From Kordia algicida OT-1 (lineage in GTDB: Bacteria; Bacteroidota; Bacteroidia; Flavobacteriales; Flavobacteriaceae): a stretch of DNA of 64,000 nt. Both the position numbers and the translations under genes were made by a program. The stretch is from assembly GCF_000154725.1 (NCBI RefSeq), contig NZ_DS544873.1, forward strand, positions 2,803,397 to 2,867,396. Direction: 5' to 3'. Of this stretch, positions 50,061 through 59,473 are shown one piece after another; position 1 is the stretch's first letter; the number at the start of each line of letters is the position of its first letter. The notes beneath the pieces are model-generated. The model saw nothing but the letters and a program-made list of their open reading frames with translations, did not search any database and had not been told where the DNA came from.

Positions 50061-52161
50061 GAGTCAACTCCTCCTTTCTATACGTTTTTAGTTGTTGTAA
50101 AAACCAAACTGCATCTCGCAAGTAACTTTTGGCAAAAATTGCAGTTGGTTCGTTTTGCTGAATTTGATAGACAAATGTTGCAAAAGTGTCTGGCAATTCA
50201 ATTTTTTTTGTCGCCACAAACACTTCATCAAATTGATTGATAATCGTTGCATGCGAATTCGTTTTTTGCTGTGCTGAGAGCAATAACGCTTTCGCGGAAT
50301 TGACAATGGCAGCGTAACTATGATAGATACTGTCACTATATACTTCATCTTTCAATGCCGCCGAAGCATTTTCGATTTTTTCTTCACTTTCTAGAAATAG
50401 TGTTTCTACCAAATCGATTACGACACCAGCACATTCTCCAATTCCAACGGCTTTTACATATGGTTTTTCATGTCCCCAATCGATATAATCGTCTTCTGCT
50501 AATGCTGAACTGTCTGATAATGGTTTTAATAATTGGTAGAAGTATGATTTTTCTTTTCGTTCGTAGTAACTTAAGAATGATTCTTCTGCTAGCGCGTTCA
50601 TTTTGAAGTCATCTAGAATTTCTCGCAATGCAGCTGGTCCTCGTTTGCTTGGAATTTTTAATACTTTGTCTGCAAAACGACCATTTCCATCGCCCAAAAT
50701 ACCGCCACCCAGTAATATTTGTAATGCTGGCGCCACCAATTTCCCAGATTTTATCGTCATTCCTTGAAAGCCAATTTCTGCCATATTGTGCTGTCCGCAA
50801 GCATTCATACAACCACTTATTTTGATAGTTATGTCTTTTGTGGTAATGAAATCCTTGTATTCGGTTGCGATTACTTTTTCTAATTCGCGCGCAATTCCTG
50901 TACTGCTTGCAATTCCGAGATTACAAGTGTCTGTTCCTGGGCACGCTGTGATGTCTATGAGTTTGTTATAACCTGTTTCAGCAAATCCAAGTTTTGTGAG
51001 TTCTTGATAGAAAAATGGCAGTAATGCTTCTTTTACATGGCGAATGAGTATGTTTTGACGCAACGTAAAACGCAATTCATCCGCAGCATATTTTTTGATT
51101 AAGTCTGCTAATAATCGAGCTTTGTCTGTGTAAAAATCGCCTAAAGGTACGCGAATTCCAATCGCAAAAAGTCCTGGTTGTTTTTGAGGAATTACATTCG
51201 TTTCTTTCCAGTATTGAAAGGCTGTCGCATCAAGTATAGTATCAAATGTATACGAATGTTCTTCAAACGTTGGTGCAATGTCAAAAGCTGTTGTATCAAT
51301 ATTGACTTTTGTTTGAGACAGCGCTTTTCGTTCCGCATTTACCAATTTTATAAAAGCTTCCAAGCCAAGATCTTTGATTAGAAATTTCATCCGTGCTTTT
51401 CCTCGTTTTGCACGTTCGCCATGACGATCAAAAATGCGCAATACACTTTCTATTAACGGAATGATTTCATCTGAAGCTAAAAACTCATAGAATACATCTG
51501 CATGTCGTGGTTGTGAGCCCAATCCGCCACCGAGCAAAACTTTAAAACCACGTTTTCCGTTTTGAATTTTAGCAATAAATCCAAGATCGTGAATGTACGT
51601 AAGTGCCGTATCTTTTTCGGTTGCTGAAAAAGCAATTTTGAATTTCCTACCCATTTCTTGGGAAATTGGATTTCGCAAGAAGAATTTGAACGTTGCATCC
51701 GCATACGGCGACACGTCAAAAGCTTCTTCTGGGTCAATTCCTGCGGTTTCACTTGCTGTAATGTTTCGCACCGTATTTCCGCAAGCTTCTCGTAAGGTGA
51801 TGTCATCTTTTTCAAGTTGTGCCCATAATTCTGGCGTTCGATCGAGACTTACATGGTGAATTTGAATGTCTTGTCGTGTGGTAATGTGCAATCTTCCTGT
51901 GGAATATTCGTCAGCAACATCGGCAATTCTGTGTAATTGCGCACTTGACACTTTTCCGTATGGTAGTTTGATGCGAATCATTTGTACGCCATGTTGTCGT
52001 TGTCCGTACACGCCACGCGCTAAACGAAGACTTCTAAATTTTTCTTCATCTACTTTTCCTTCTTTGAATTCGCGAATTTTTCGTTCTAATTCAATGATGT
52101 CTTTTTCGACAATCGGGTTTTCTATTTCAGTTCTAAAGCTTTGCATTTGTTTGGTTTTCAA
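50053..52161 (-). CDS. ferredoxin-type sulfite (nitrite/sulfite family) reductase with C-terminal extension
   Basis: 702 residues. Residues about 1-490 are the siroheme/4Fe-4S reductase: ferredoxin-like half domain, RQHGVQMIRIKLPYG, TGRLHITTRQDIQIHHV, then cluster ligands in TACPGTDTCNLGIASSTG and SGCMNACGQHNMAEIGF. The last about 190 residues (SFLSYYERKEKSYFYQLLKP ... DAVWFLQQLKTYRKEEL) are helical and look like a HEPN-type extension seen in Bacteroidota homologues. Context (cysN/D/H, siroheme genes, Cys-rich leader peptide) argues for sulfite rather than nitrite. Expression is probably controlled by the attenuator just upstream. Confidence 0.9.
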   Translation of the reverse strand: MKTKQMQSFRTEIENPIVEKDIIELERKIREFKEGKVDEEKFRSLRLARGVYGQRQHGVQMIRIKLPYGKVSSAQLHRIADVADEYSTGRLHITTRQDIQIHHVSLDRTPELWAQLEKDDITLREACGNTVRNITASETAGIDPEEAFDVSPYADATFKFFLRNPISQEMGRKFKIAFSATEKDTALTYIHDLGFIAKIQNGKRGFKVLLGGGLGSQPRHADVFYEFLASDEIIPLIESVLRIFDRHGERAKRGKARMKFLIKDLGLEAFIKLVNAERKALSQTKVNIDTTAFDIAPTFEEHSYTFDTILDATAFQYWKETNVIPQKQPGLFAIGIRVPLGDFYTDKARLLADLIKKYAADELRFTLRQNILIRHVKEALLPFFYQELTKLGFAETGYNKLIDITACPGTDTCNLGIASSTGIARELEKVIATEYKDFITTKDITIKISGCMNACGQHNMAEIGFQGMTIKSGKLVAPALQILLGGGILGDGNGRFADKVLKIPSKRGPAALREILDDFKMNALAEESFLSYYERKEKSYFYQLLKPLSDSSALAEDDYIDWGHEKPYVKAVGIGECAGVVIDLVETLFLESEEKIENASAALKDEVYSDSIYHSYAAIVNSAKALLLSAQQKTNSHATIINQFDEVFVATKKIELPDTFATFVYQIQQNEPTAIFAKSYLRDAVWFLQQLKTYRKEELTHA

Positions 52162-52168
52162 GAATTAA

Positions 52169-52204
52169 AAAAGTCCTTATGAATGGTGTTTCAAAAGGAC
52201 TTTT
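52169..52204 (-). terminator. attenuator terminator upstream of sulfite reductase
   Basis: Minus strand AAAAGTCCTT ... AAGGACTTTTTTAATT, ending 8 bases before the sulfite reductase start. Its first arm continues as TCCTTTTG, which can pair with CAAAAGGA (52237-52244) at the end of the leader peptide gene. Confidence 0.85.
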
Positions 52205-52230
52205 ATTGAGTTATGTATATGAGTTTTACG

Positions 52231-52314
52231 TCATGTTCCTTTTGGTGTACGAAAAATGTGAGAGCAACACATACAGTTGCAGTTCATGATATGTTTGTTT
52301 GAAGTTTTCATCAT
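52231..52314 (-). CDS. Cys-rich leader peptide of sulfite reductase
   Basis: 27 codons, ATG ATG at 52309-52314 to TGA at 52231-52233, between cysN and the reductase. Residues 12-17 read CNCMCC: four cysteines and one methionine of six, the end products of this pathway. The last codons (PKGT, stop) contain CAAAAGGA, an 8-base complement of the first arm of the terminator 27 bases downstream. A ribosome halted at Cys codons would leave this segment free to disrupt the terminator. There is no other apparent role for so short a frame. Confidence 0.85.
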   Translation of the reverse strand: MMKTSNKHIMNCNCMCCSHIFRTPKGT

Positions 52315-52382
52315 ATTTGATGTTGTTTTGTTTTTCTTAATTTTATTTTTAGCCTAACTGTCAAATCGAGTGCAGTCGAGAT

Positions 52383-53630
52383 TTATTTAATAAACCCAAC
52401 GCCTGCGGTTGTATTGGTTTGTAAATCGATCAAGATGAAACCACCGTTGTATTTGTTATCTTGATAACTATCATAAAATAACGGTTTGTTGAGTTTGAGC
52501 TGAATGTTGCCAATTTCATTGAGTTGCAATTGAGACGCTGCTGTTTTTTCTACTGAAAAATTGGTTTCTTCAATCGTATCTACTTCTACAATTTTTGCCA
52601 AGACATTGTGAACGCCGTGTTGCAAACCATATTTTGTAGCTGCTGTCAACGGTTTTTTGTCCATCCAACAAACGGTAGCTTGCAGTTCTTTTGCAATTTT
52701 TGGTGGTTCATTGGTTTTTACAATCATGTCGCCTCTGCTCACATTGACATCATCTTCCAGCGTAAGCGTGATGGAACTTCCTATTCCTGCTTTGTCAAAT
52801 TTTTCATCATAAAAATAGATTTCTTTTACTGTTGATTGTGTTCCTGAAGGTAGCACGGTAACTTGATCGCCTACAGAGATTTCGCCACCATATAGTTTTC
52901 CCGCATATCCTCTAAAGTCATGATAATCTTCTGTTTTTGGTCGGATGACTGTTTGTACAGGAAAACGCGTTTGTGCTTCTTCATAGACATCTTGCACCTG
53001 AATTTCTTCTAAGTGTTCCACCAAGGTTTTCCCTTTGTACCAAGTCATATTTTGTGATGATTTGACTACGTTGTCTCCTTGCAGCGCGCTTACAGGAATG
53101 CAGGTTATGTTTTGTTCTTTGTAAGTAGATTTTGAGATAAGTTCCTGAATTTCTTGTTGAACTGCATTGTATTTTTCTTCTGAGTAATCGACCAAATCCA
53201 TTTTATTTACCGCAATAATAATGTCTTTTATACGTAATAGATTGTTGATGTAAAAGTGACGCGATGTTTGTTCAATGACTCCTTTTCTGGCATCAATGAG
53301 AATGATGGCTACTTGTGAGGTTGATGCGCCCGTAACCATGTTTCTAGTGTATTCTACATGTCCTGGCGTATCGGCAATGATGTAACTTCTGTGTTGTGTT
53401 GAAAAATAGATATGTGCCACATCGATGGTGATTCCTTGCTCGCGCTCTGCGACTAATCCGTCGGTTGCGAGTGAAAAATCTAGATAGTCAAATCCTCTTT
53501 GTTTGCTCTTTTTTTCTATGGCTTCGAGTTTGTCGTCTGTGAGCGATTGTGTATCGTACAGAATTCTACCAATTAAGGTACTTTTTCCATCATCGACGCT
53601 TCCTGCGGTTGCTATTTTTAGTACTTCCAT
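52383..53630 (-). CDS. cysN: sulfate adenylyltransferase subunit 1 (GTPase)
   Basis: 415 residues: G1 AGSVDDGKSTL (9-19), switch II DTPGHVEYTRNM (about 89-100), NKMD (about 144), then two beta-barrel domains of the EF-Tu type. GTP hydrolysis drives ATP sulfurylase CysD. No APS kinase (CysC) domain is fused. A dispersed GAGTGCAGTCGAG element abuts the stop codon. In operon after cysD (90-base gap). Confidence 0.95.
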   Translation of the reverse strand: MEVLKIATAGSVDDGKSTLIGRILYDTQSLTDDKLEAIEKKSKQRGFDYLDFSLATDGLVAEREQGITIDVAHIYFSTQHRSYIIADTPGHVEYTRNMVTGASTSQVAIILIDARKGVIEQTSRHFYINNLLRIKDIIIAVNKMDLVDYSEEKYNAVQQEIQELISKSTYKEQNITCIPVSALQGDNVVKSSQNMTWYKGKTLVEHLEEIQVQDVYEEAQTRFPVQTVIRPKTEDYHDFRGYAGKLYGGEISVGDQVTVLPSGTQSTVKEIYFYDEKFDKAGIGSSITLTLEDDVNVSRGDMIVKTNEPPKIAKELQATVCWMDKKPLTAATKYGLQHGVHNVLAKIVEVDTIEETNFSVEKTAASQLQLNEIGNIQLKLNKPLFYDSYQDNKYNGGFILIDLQTNTTAGVGFIK

Positions 53631-53720
53631 TTTTTTATGCTAGCTGTTAGCTTGTTCTTATTTATTTTCTGCTAAAGGCTAATCGCCAATAGCTAAGGGC
53701 AAAATTTTCTAAAGAAAATT

Positions 53721-54626
53721 TTAAAAATATCCTTGTTGTTTTCTTTTTTCCATGGCTGCTTCCGAGCGTTTGTCATCAATTCGTGCGCCACGTTCTGAAA
53801 TGGTAGATTGTCGTATTTCTTGTACTACCGAAGCAATGTCGTATGCGTTTGAGAGTACTGCTGCCGTACAACTCATGTCACCAACTGTTCTAAACCGAAT
53901 GACGCGTTCTTCTGTTTTTTCATCTTCTTCACGATAGACAACATCATCATTTGCAGACCAGATTAATCCGTCTCTTAAAAATGTTGCTCGTGTGTGTGCA
54001 AAGTAGATGGATGGAATTTCAATGTTTTCTTTTTCGATGTAACTCCACACGTCTAGTTCTGTCCAATTGGATATTGGAAATACACGTACATTTTGTCCAT
54101 GATTAATTTTCCCGTTGAGCATATCAAATACTTCTGGGCGTTGATTTTTTTCATCCCATTGTCCAAAGTCATCTCTTACGGAAAAAATTCGTTCTTTGGC
54201 ACGTGCTTTTTCTTCATCGCGTCGCGCGCCACCAATACAAGCATCAAAACCAAATTCTTCTATCGCATCTAATAGGGTTTCCGTTTGCAGTATGTTTCTG
54301 CTTGCGTATTTCCCTGTTTCTTCTTGTACTTTTCCCGCGTCAATATTGTCTTGTACGTTTCTTACGATGAGTTGTAAGCCTAGTTTCTTTACAAGTCTGT
54401 CACGAAATTCAATAGTTTCCGGGAAATTGTGACCTGTATCAATGTGCAATAGTGGAAACGGAATTTTTGCCGGAAAGAAGGCTTTTTGCGCCAATCTTAC
54501 CAACGTAATCGAATCTTTTCCTCCAGAAAATAACAATACTGGTTTTTCAAATTGTGCGACGACTTCTCTGAAAATATGTATCGCTTCACTTTCTAAAATG
54601 TTTGTTTGTAATACTTTCGTACTCAT
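53721..54626 (-). CDS. cysD: sulfate adenylyltransferase subunit 2
   Basis: 301 residues, PP-loop ATPase: LFSGGKDSITLVRLA (about 33-47), IGGARRDEEKARAKERIFS (about 136-154), NWTELDVWSYIEKENI. Forms APS from sulfate and ATP together with CysN. 10 bases downstream of cysH. Confidence 0.96.
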   Translation of the reverse strand: MSTKVLQTNILESEAIHIFREVVAQFEKPVLLFSGGKDSITLVRLAQKAFFPAKIPFPLLHIDTGHNFPETIEFRDRLVKKLGLQLIVRNVQDNIDAGKVQEETGKYASRNILQTETLLDAIEEFGFDACIGGARRDEEKARAKERIFSVRDDFGQWDEKNQRPEVFDMLNGKINHGQNVRVFPISNWTELDVWSYIEKENIEIPSIYFAHTRATFLRDGLIWSANDDVVYREEDEKTEERVIRFRTVGDMSCTAAVLSNAYDIASVVQEIRQSTISERGARIDDKRSEAAMEKRKQQGYF

Positions 54627-54636
54627 GTTTTTGTTC

Positions 54637-55251
54637 TTATGAATGCAGTCCGCATTCTCTGTTTTCTAATACTTTTGTTGGATCGAAATAGTTGAATTCG
54701 TTTGGAATTTGATGTGCTTCTAGGTATTCGTCTAATTGCGCATCTGACCAATGATAGAACGGACTTACTTTCAAAACGCCATCTTTTCCAAGAGAAACAA
54801 TATCTATAGAATCGCGAAAAGCAGTTTGTCCTTTTCTTAGGTTTGTAAACCAAATTTTTGGCTTATGAAATTCCATTGCTCGTTTAAAAGGTTCTAACTT
54901 TACTTGTTGGGTAAATAGTTGATGCTTTTCATCGTTTACATCTGGAATTCCCAATACAATGTCTCTGTGTGCAGCCGTTTGTTTTGGTACATATAAATCA
55001 ATGTTTAGGTTTAATTGTTCTATTAATGTTTCAGCATGTTTGTAGGTGTTTGGCGTGTTGTAACCAGTATCACACCAAATTACGTCAATGTCTGGCTTCA
55101 CTTGTGTACACGCATGTAATATTGCACCTTCATACGGTCTGAAATTTGTAGTTACGACCGCTTTTCCTTCTTGTGAAACCGCCCAAGCAATGATTTCATC
55201 AGGTGATTTTTCACGTACTATTTCGTTTATTTTTTGAATGTCTGTTTGCAT
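54637..55251 (-). CDS. cysH: phosphoadenylyl/adenylyl-sulfate reductase
   Basis: 204 residues. PP-loop region and the C-terminal nucleophile motif ECGLHS. The CC..C-C cysteine pairs that bind a 4Fe-4S cluster in APS reductases are not seen, and no CysC is present in the window, so whether APS or PAPS is the substrate is open. Short for the family because the C-terminal region is compact. Immediately follows the DUF2061 gene (1-base gap). Confidence 0.9.
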   Translation of the reverse strand: MQTDIQKINEIVREKSPDEIIAWAVSQEGKAVVTTNFRPYEGAILHACTQVKPDIDVIWCDTGYNTPNTYKHAETLIEQLNLNIDLYVPKQTAAHRDIVLGIPDVNDEKHQLFTQQVKLEPFKRAMEFHKPKIWFTNLRKGQTAFRDSIDIVSLGKDGVLKVSPFYHWSDAQLDEYLEAHQIPNEFNYFDPTKVLENRECGLHS

Positions 55252-55252
55252 T

Positions 55253-55504
55253 TTATTTTCCCCATTTTATAGTGTTCCACAATCGTTCATGAAAAAAGTA
55301 TAGCACCATTTTTGTCAACATTTCTATAGATCCAATCGCAAAAGCCATTGTTAAGGTTCCTGTAATTAGCCAAGAGATTAAAACCGTATCTAAGGTTCCG
55401 ATAACTCTCCAACTGATTGATTTTACAAAGCTTCGCAATGGTTTTTCAGAGTGAACATCTGTTTTGTAATTGCTTTTATTTTTGATTATTTGATTTAAAA
55501 TCAT
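55253..55504 (-). CDS. DUF2061 small membrane protein
   Basis: 83 residues with one DUF2061 domain: KPLRSFVKSISWRVIGTLDT, then membrane segment TVLISWLITGTLTMAFAIGS (about 40-59) and a second hydrophobic stretch MVLYFFHERLWNTIKWG. Such genes often sit in sulfate-assimilation operons of Bacteroidota; role unknown, possibly related to sulfate entry. First gene after the IR-bearing promoter region at 55557. Confidence 0.85.
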   Translation of the reverse strand: MILNQIIKNKSNYKTDVHSEKPLRSFVKSISWRVIGTLDTVLISWLITGTLTMAFAIGSIEMLTKMVLYFFHERLWNTIKWGK

Positions 55505-55555
55505 GTCAATTTTTATTAAAATACTATTACTCTATAGACTTACTAGATTATTTAT

Positions 55556-55591
55556 CAAATGTATTTCTTTTTTTTAGAAAGACATACATTT
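55556..55591 (-). promoter_or_regulatory. promoter with overlapping inverted repeat for the cysH block
   Basis: Minus strand: AAATGTATGTCTTTCT - spacer - AAGAAATACATTT, an inverted repeat whose right arm includes TACATTTG (55556-55563), an exact -7 box. No TTG -33 box, so an activator bound to the repeat may replace it. It lies 52 bases upstream of the DUF2061 start. Confidence 0.55.
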
Positions 55592-55617
55592 TTTATTAAA
55601 AAGTGTTGAACTTTTTT

Positions 55618-56784
55618 TTAGCTTAAAGCTTGATTTAAATCTTCAATGATATCATATACATTTTCCAATCCTACAGAAACCCGAATGAGTCCATCTGTAA
55701 TACTGGTTTCCAATCGATCTTCCACCGATAGTTTACTGTGCGTGGTTGATGCAGGATGCGTTACAATACTTCGTGCATCTCCCAAATTTGCTGATAGTGA
55801 ACACATTTTTATGCTATTTAAAAATTTTCTTCCTGCATCTACGCCACCTTTTACTTCAAACGAAACTACGTTTCCGCCAAGTTTCATCTGCTTTTTAGCA
55901 ATTTCGTATTGTGGATGCGACTTTAAGAACGGATATTTTACCCAATTTACTTGTGGATGTTCTTCCAGAAATTCTGCAACTTTTAAGGCATTTTCACAAT
56001 GACGATCTACACGAACAACTAAAGTTTCCAAACTTTTTGATAAAACCCACGCATTGAATGGCGATAATGCTGGACCTGTGTTTCTTGCGAATAGATAGAT
56101 TTCACGAATTAAATCGGCACGACCAACCGTTACGCCACCTAATACACGACCTTGTCCATCAATGAGTTTTGTTGCGGAATGAATGACCAAATCTGCTCCA
56201 AATTTGATCGGTTGTTGTAAATATGGTGTGGCAAAACAGTTGTCTATGATGAGAATTAGGTTGTGTTTTTTGGCAATTTTTCCTAAAGTTTCTAGATTGA
56301 TGATATCAACTGCTGGATTTGTTGGTGATTCAGCATACAATACTTTTGTATTTGGCTGAATTAAAGATTCAATTTTGTCAATTTCGTTGACTTTGAAATA
56401 GCTCGTTTCAATGTTCCATTTTGGTAAAAACTTTGTAAATAGACTATTTGTTGAACCAAAAATAGATCGTGAAGATACAATATGATCGCCACTATTGAGC
56501 AATGCTGCAAAGGTTGAAAATACTGCCGACATTCCTGTTGCAAAAGCGTGTCCGGCTGCTGCACCTTCTAATTTACAGATTTTTGATACAAATTCGGAGG
56601 TATTCGGATTCGTAAATCGGCTATAAATATTCCGTTGTTTTTCTTCCGCAAAGGAAGCGCGCATGTCTTCAGCATCTTCAAAGACAAAGCTTGAGGTTAG
56701 GTATAACGGATTGGAATGTTCAAGAAAACTGGAGCGTTCGAGTTGTGTTCGAATCGCTTGAGTTTCTATATGTTGTGAGTTCAT
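55618..56784 (-). CDS. O-succinylhomoserine sulfhydrylase / trans-sulfuration enzyme
   Basis: 388 residues, Cys/Met metabolism PLP family. AGHAFATGMSAVFST, SRSIFGSTNSLFTKFLPKWN, PLP-lysine in HSATKLIDGQGRVLGG (about residue 204), and GDARSIVTHPASTTHSKLS. Closest in feel to MetZ; MetB/MetC activity cannot be excluded. It is a paralogue of MetY (60474-61769) in the same block, so two sulfhydrylases may use differently activated homoserine. Confidence 0.88.
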   Translation of the reverse strand: MNSQHIETQAIRTQLERSSFLEHSNPLYLTSSFVFEDAEDMRASFAEEKQRNIYSRFTNPNTSEFVSKICKLEGAAAGHAFATGMSAVFSTFAALLNSGDHIVSSRSIFGSTNSLFTKFLPKWNIETSYFKVNEIDKIESLIQPNTKVLYAESPTNPAVDIINLETLGKIAKKHNLILIIDNCFATPYLQQPIKFGADLVIHSATKLIDGQGRVLGGVTVGRADLIREIYLFARNTGPALSPFNAWVLSKSLETLVVRVDRHCENALKVAEFLEEHPQVNWVKYPFLKSHPQYEIAKKQMKLGGNVVSFEVKGGVDAGRKFLNSIKMCSLSANLGDARSIVTHPASTTHSKLSVEDRLETSITDGLIRVSVGLENVYDIIEDLNQALS

Positions 56785-57050
56785 TTTTTGTTGTTTGTTT
56801 AGGTCGCTTTGCTCCTGTTATGAGTTGGTCGCTGCGCTCCGTTGTGTGTTTTGTTGTTTGTTGTTTGTTAATATGTTTTTTCTACTTTTTATTTCAAAAC
56901 ATAAACTGTTCAACTTATAAACCTATAAACTTCAAAATTGTTAATTTACTTGCTGGAACCTCATGAAACTTATATTGTTTCCAAGTATTCTCGACTTCGC
57001 TCGAATTGACACTTTTTCAATTTAACATTCAACATTTAGCATTTATTATT
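56785..57050. other. intergenic between thrA and metZ-like gene
   Basis: 266 bases with TTGTTTGTTGTTTG repeats (56846-56870) and a CTCGACTTCGCTCGA palindrome (56993-57007). No Cys/Met-rich leader frame found here. Confidence 0.45.
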
Positions 57051-59453
57051 TTAAAGTTTTTCTGTTAATCGTAAGATATCTCCAAAAACGCCTCTTGCCG
57101 TAACTGCAGCGCCTGCGCCAGCTCCTTGAATGACTAAAGGTTGTTCTTTGTAAGCTTCCGTGTAAATTTCAAAAATAGAGTCTGAACCTTTTATTTGTCC
57201 CAAAGCACTATTGCTTGGCACAGAAATTAATTTGACTTCCAAAACTCCTGTTTCCGTTGATAAATCGCCCACATAACGCAATACATGATTTTTTTGTTGA
57301 TTGGCTTTGATGAGTTTGTAGGTTTGATCTAAATCGGTAATGTTATTTTTAAATTTTTGTAAACTGATCGCTTGTAAGTGTACTGGCAATAGGTTTTGAA
57401 TGGTAATGTCTGAGAATTCGTGTTTTAAATCCAATTCTCTGGCAAGGATTAATAATTTTCGTGCAACGTCATTTCCCGATAAGTCTTCACGCGCATCAGG
57501 TTCGGTAAAACCTTTTTCCTCAGCTTGTTTTAAAACGGTACTAAATTCTACATCTTCCACAGAAAACGTATTGAAAAGATAACTTAACGAGCCTGAAAAT
57601 ACACCGCGAATTTTCTTTATTTTTTCGCCCGATTTGTGCAATAGTTTTATCGTATCAATCAATGGTAAACCAGCTCCTACATTGGTTTCGTACAAATAAT
57701 TTTTTTGATGCTTTTTCAGTTCTTTTCGCAACGTATCATAAAATGAGTACTCAACTGTGTTCGCAATTTTATTTGCCGAAACCAAATCGAAGCCATTATT
57801 AACTAAACTTATATAATTATGTATAAATTCTTTGCTCGCTGTTGTATCAACCGCAATTAAATTTTCGAGATGATTGTTTTTTGCGTAATCGATAATTTGT
57901 TGCACCGTGTACGCAACTTTTTCTTTTGGAAATGTTTCTTGCCAATTGTCAGCAATTCCGTTTTTGTCTAAATATACATGTTGTGAATCGGCGACAGCAA
58001 ATACATTTAGCTTGATGTTATTTTTGTCTAATATGTCTTTTTTGCTTTGCACGATTTGATCGAGTAATGTTCCACCAACTAAACCTTTTCCAAAGACAGC
58101 GATGTTTATTTTTTTAGAGATTCCGAAGATTTGTCCATGAATCACATTGATTGCTTTGTGCAATTGTGTTTTTTTCACTACCAAACTCACGTTTTTTCCT
58201 GAAACCGTATTGTTAAATAGAATCGGAACAATTTGATTTTTGATTAATGCATTGTATGGTTTGTGAAATTCGCTTAAGTTTTGCCCAACAATCGAGATGA
58301 CTGCAACATCATCAATGACAGAGATTTTGTTGACATCTTTGGTATAGAAATCATTTTCAAATTCACGTTCAAGCGCAATGATTGCATTGGAAGCTTGATT
58401 GGCATCAATTACCAAACCAATTCCACGTTCGGAAGAACCTTGCGAAATGATACTTACATTGATATCTTTTTCTCCGAGTGTTTTAAAAATGCGCGCATCT
58501 ACACCAACTCTACCCAACAAGCCTCCGCCTTCTAAGTTTACCAAGGCAACATTGTCTAATACTGAAATCGATTTGATTCCTTTTTTGATTGTTTTTTGCT
58601 TGATGATTGTTCCTTCATCCGAACTGTTGAATGTGTTTAAGATGCGTAAAGGAATGTTTTTTTCAATGAGTGGAACAATGGTTTTTGCATGTAGAATGTT
58701 TGCGCCAAAGTTTGCCAATTCGTTCGCTTCATTGAATGAGAGTTCTTCTATTTTTTTCGCATCCGCAACCAAATCTGGATTTGCTGTAAAGATTCCGTCT
58801 ACATGTGTGTAATTTTGTAATTCTTCCGCATCTAAAAAATTAGCCAATAAAGCTGCCGTGTAATTGCTTCCGTTTCTTCCAAGTGTTGTGGTTTCATTGT
58901 TTTGATTCGATCCAATAAAACCTGTGACGATGTTTACTGTTGTTCCATTGTGCGATTTGAAATGATTGATAACATTTTTTCGCGATATTACATCTAACGG
59001 ACGTGCATTTCCAAAAACATTATCTGTTTTTATAAGGTTTCTGGCATCAGTAAAATGTGCATTGACACCTTCTTTTTTGAGCAGATTGGTAACCAATTTT
59101 GCTGCAATTATTTCGCCTTGAGAGACCACTTGATCTTTTATTTTTTCGCTGTAATCGCCCAATAGTGAAACACCTTGAAATAAATTTTCTAATGTTGTAA
59201 ATTCCTCTGAAAAATCAACAGCTCTGTCTATTTGACTTTGATAGGCTTTAAACGCTGTAAATTGCTCATGATAGGATTCTTTATGAGCGGCTTTTTCTAA
59301 CATTTCCAATAACTCATCGGTGGCATTTCCACGTGCAGATAACACAACGGCAATATCTTCTTGCTGCTTTGCTTTGTCTCTTATGATTTGAATCGCTGTT
59401 TTGATTCCTTTTCCGTTAGCGAGTGATTTTCCGCCAAATTTTAATATTTTCAT
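57051..59453 (-). CDS. thrA: bifunctional aspartokinase / homoserine dehydrogenase
   Basis: 800 residues. Aspartokinase about 1-290 (start KILKFGGKSLANG; TTLGRNGSNYTAALLANFL), two ACT-type regulatory segments about 310-455 (ISIVGQN in the second), homoserine dehydrogenase about 460-800 (INIAVFGKGLVGGTLLDQI, NVGAGLPLIDTIKLL, EDLSGNDVARKLLILARE). Provides homoserine to MetX 20 bases upstream. In this position it serves methionine more than threonine supply. Confidence 0.95.
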   Translation of the reverse strand: MKILKFGGKSLANGKGIKTAIQIIRDKAKQQEDIAVVLSARGNATDELLEMLEKAAHKESYHEQFTAFKAYQSQIDRAVDFSEEFTTLENLFQGVSLLGDYSEKIKDQVVSQGEIIAAKLVTNLLKKEGVNAHFTDARNLIKTDNVFGNARPLDVISRKNVINHFKSHNGTTVNIVTGFIGSNQNNETTTLGRNGSNYTAALLANFLDAEELQNYTHVDGIFTANPDLVADAKKIEELSFNEANELANFGANILHAKTIVPLIEKNIPLRILNTFNSSDEGTIIKQKTIKKGIKSISVLDNVALVNLEGGGLLGRVGVDARIFKTLGEKDINVSIISQGSSERGIGLVIDANQASNAIIALEREFENDFYTKDVNKISVIDDVAVISIVGQNLSEFHKPYNALIKNQIVPILFNNTVSGKNVSLVVKKTQLHKAINVIHGQIFGISKKINIAVFGKGLVGGTLLDQIVQSKKDILDKNNIKLNVFAVADSQHVYLDKNGIADNWQETFPKEKVAYTVQQIIDYAKNNHLENLIAVDTTASKEFIHNYISLVNNGFDLVSANKIANTVEYSFYDTLRKELKKHQKNYLYETNVGAGLPLIDTIKLLHKSGEKIKKIRGVFSGSLSYLFNTFSVEDVEFSTVLKQAEEKGFTEPDAREDLSGNDVARKLLILARELDLKHEFSDITIQNLLPVHLQAISLQKFKNNITDLDQTYKLIKANQQKNHVLRYVGDLSTETGVLEVKLISVPSNSALGQIKGSDSIFEIYTEAYKEQPLVIQGAGAGAAVTARGVFGDILRLTEKL

Positions 59454-59473
59454 TTCGTTTTGTGTTGTCCTTG

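Noticed and set aside
56785-57050. Search for a Cys/Met leader upstream of the metZ-like gene
   Set aside because: Short minus-strand frames there contain no Cys/Met tract and no terminator follows.
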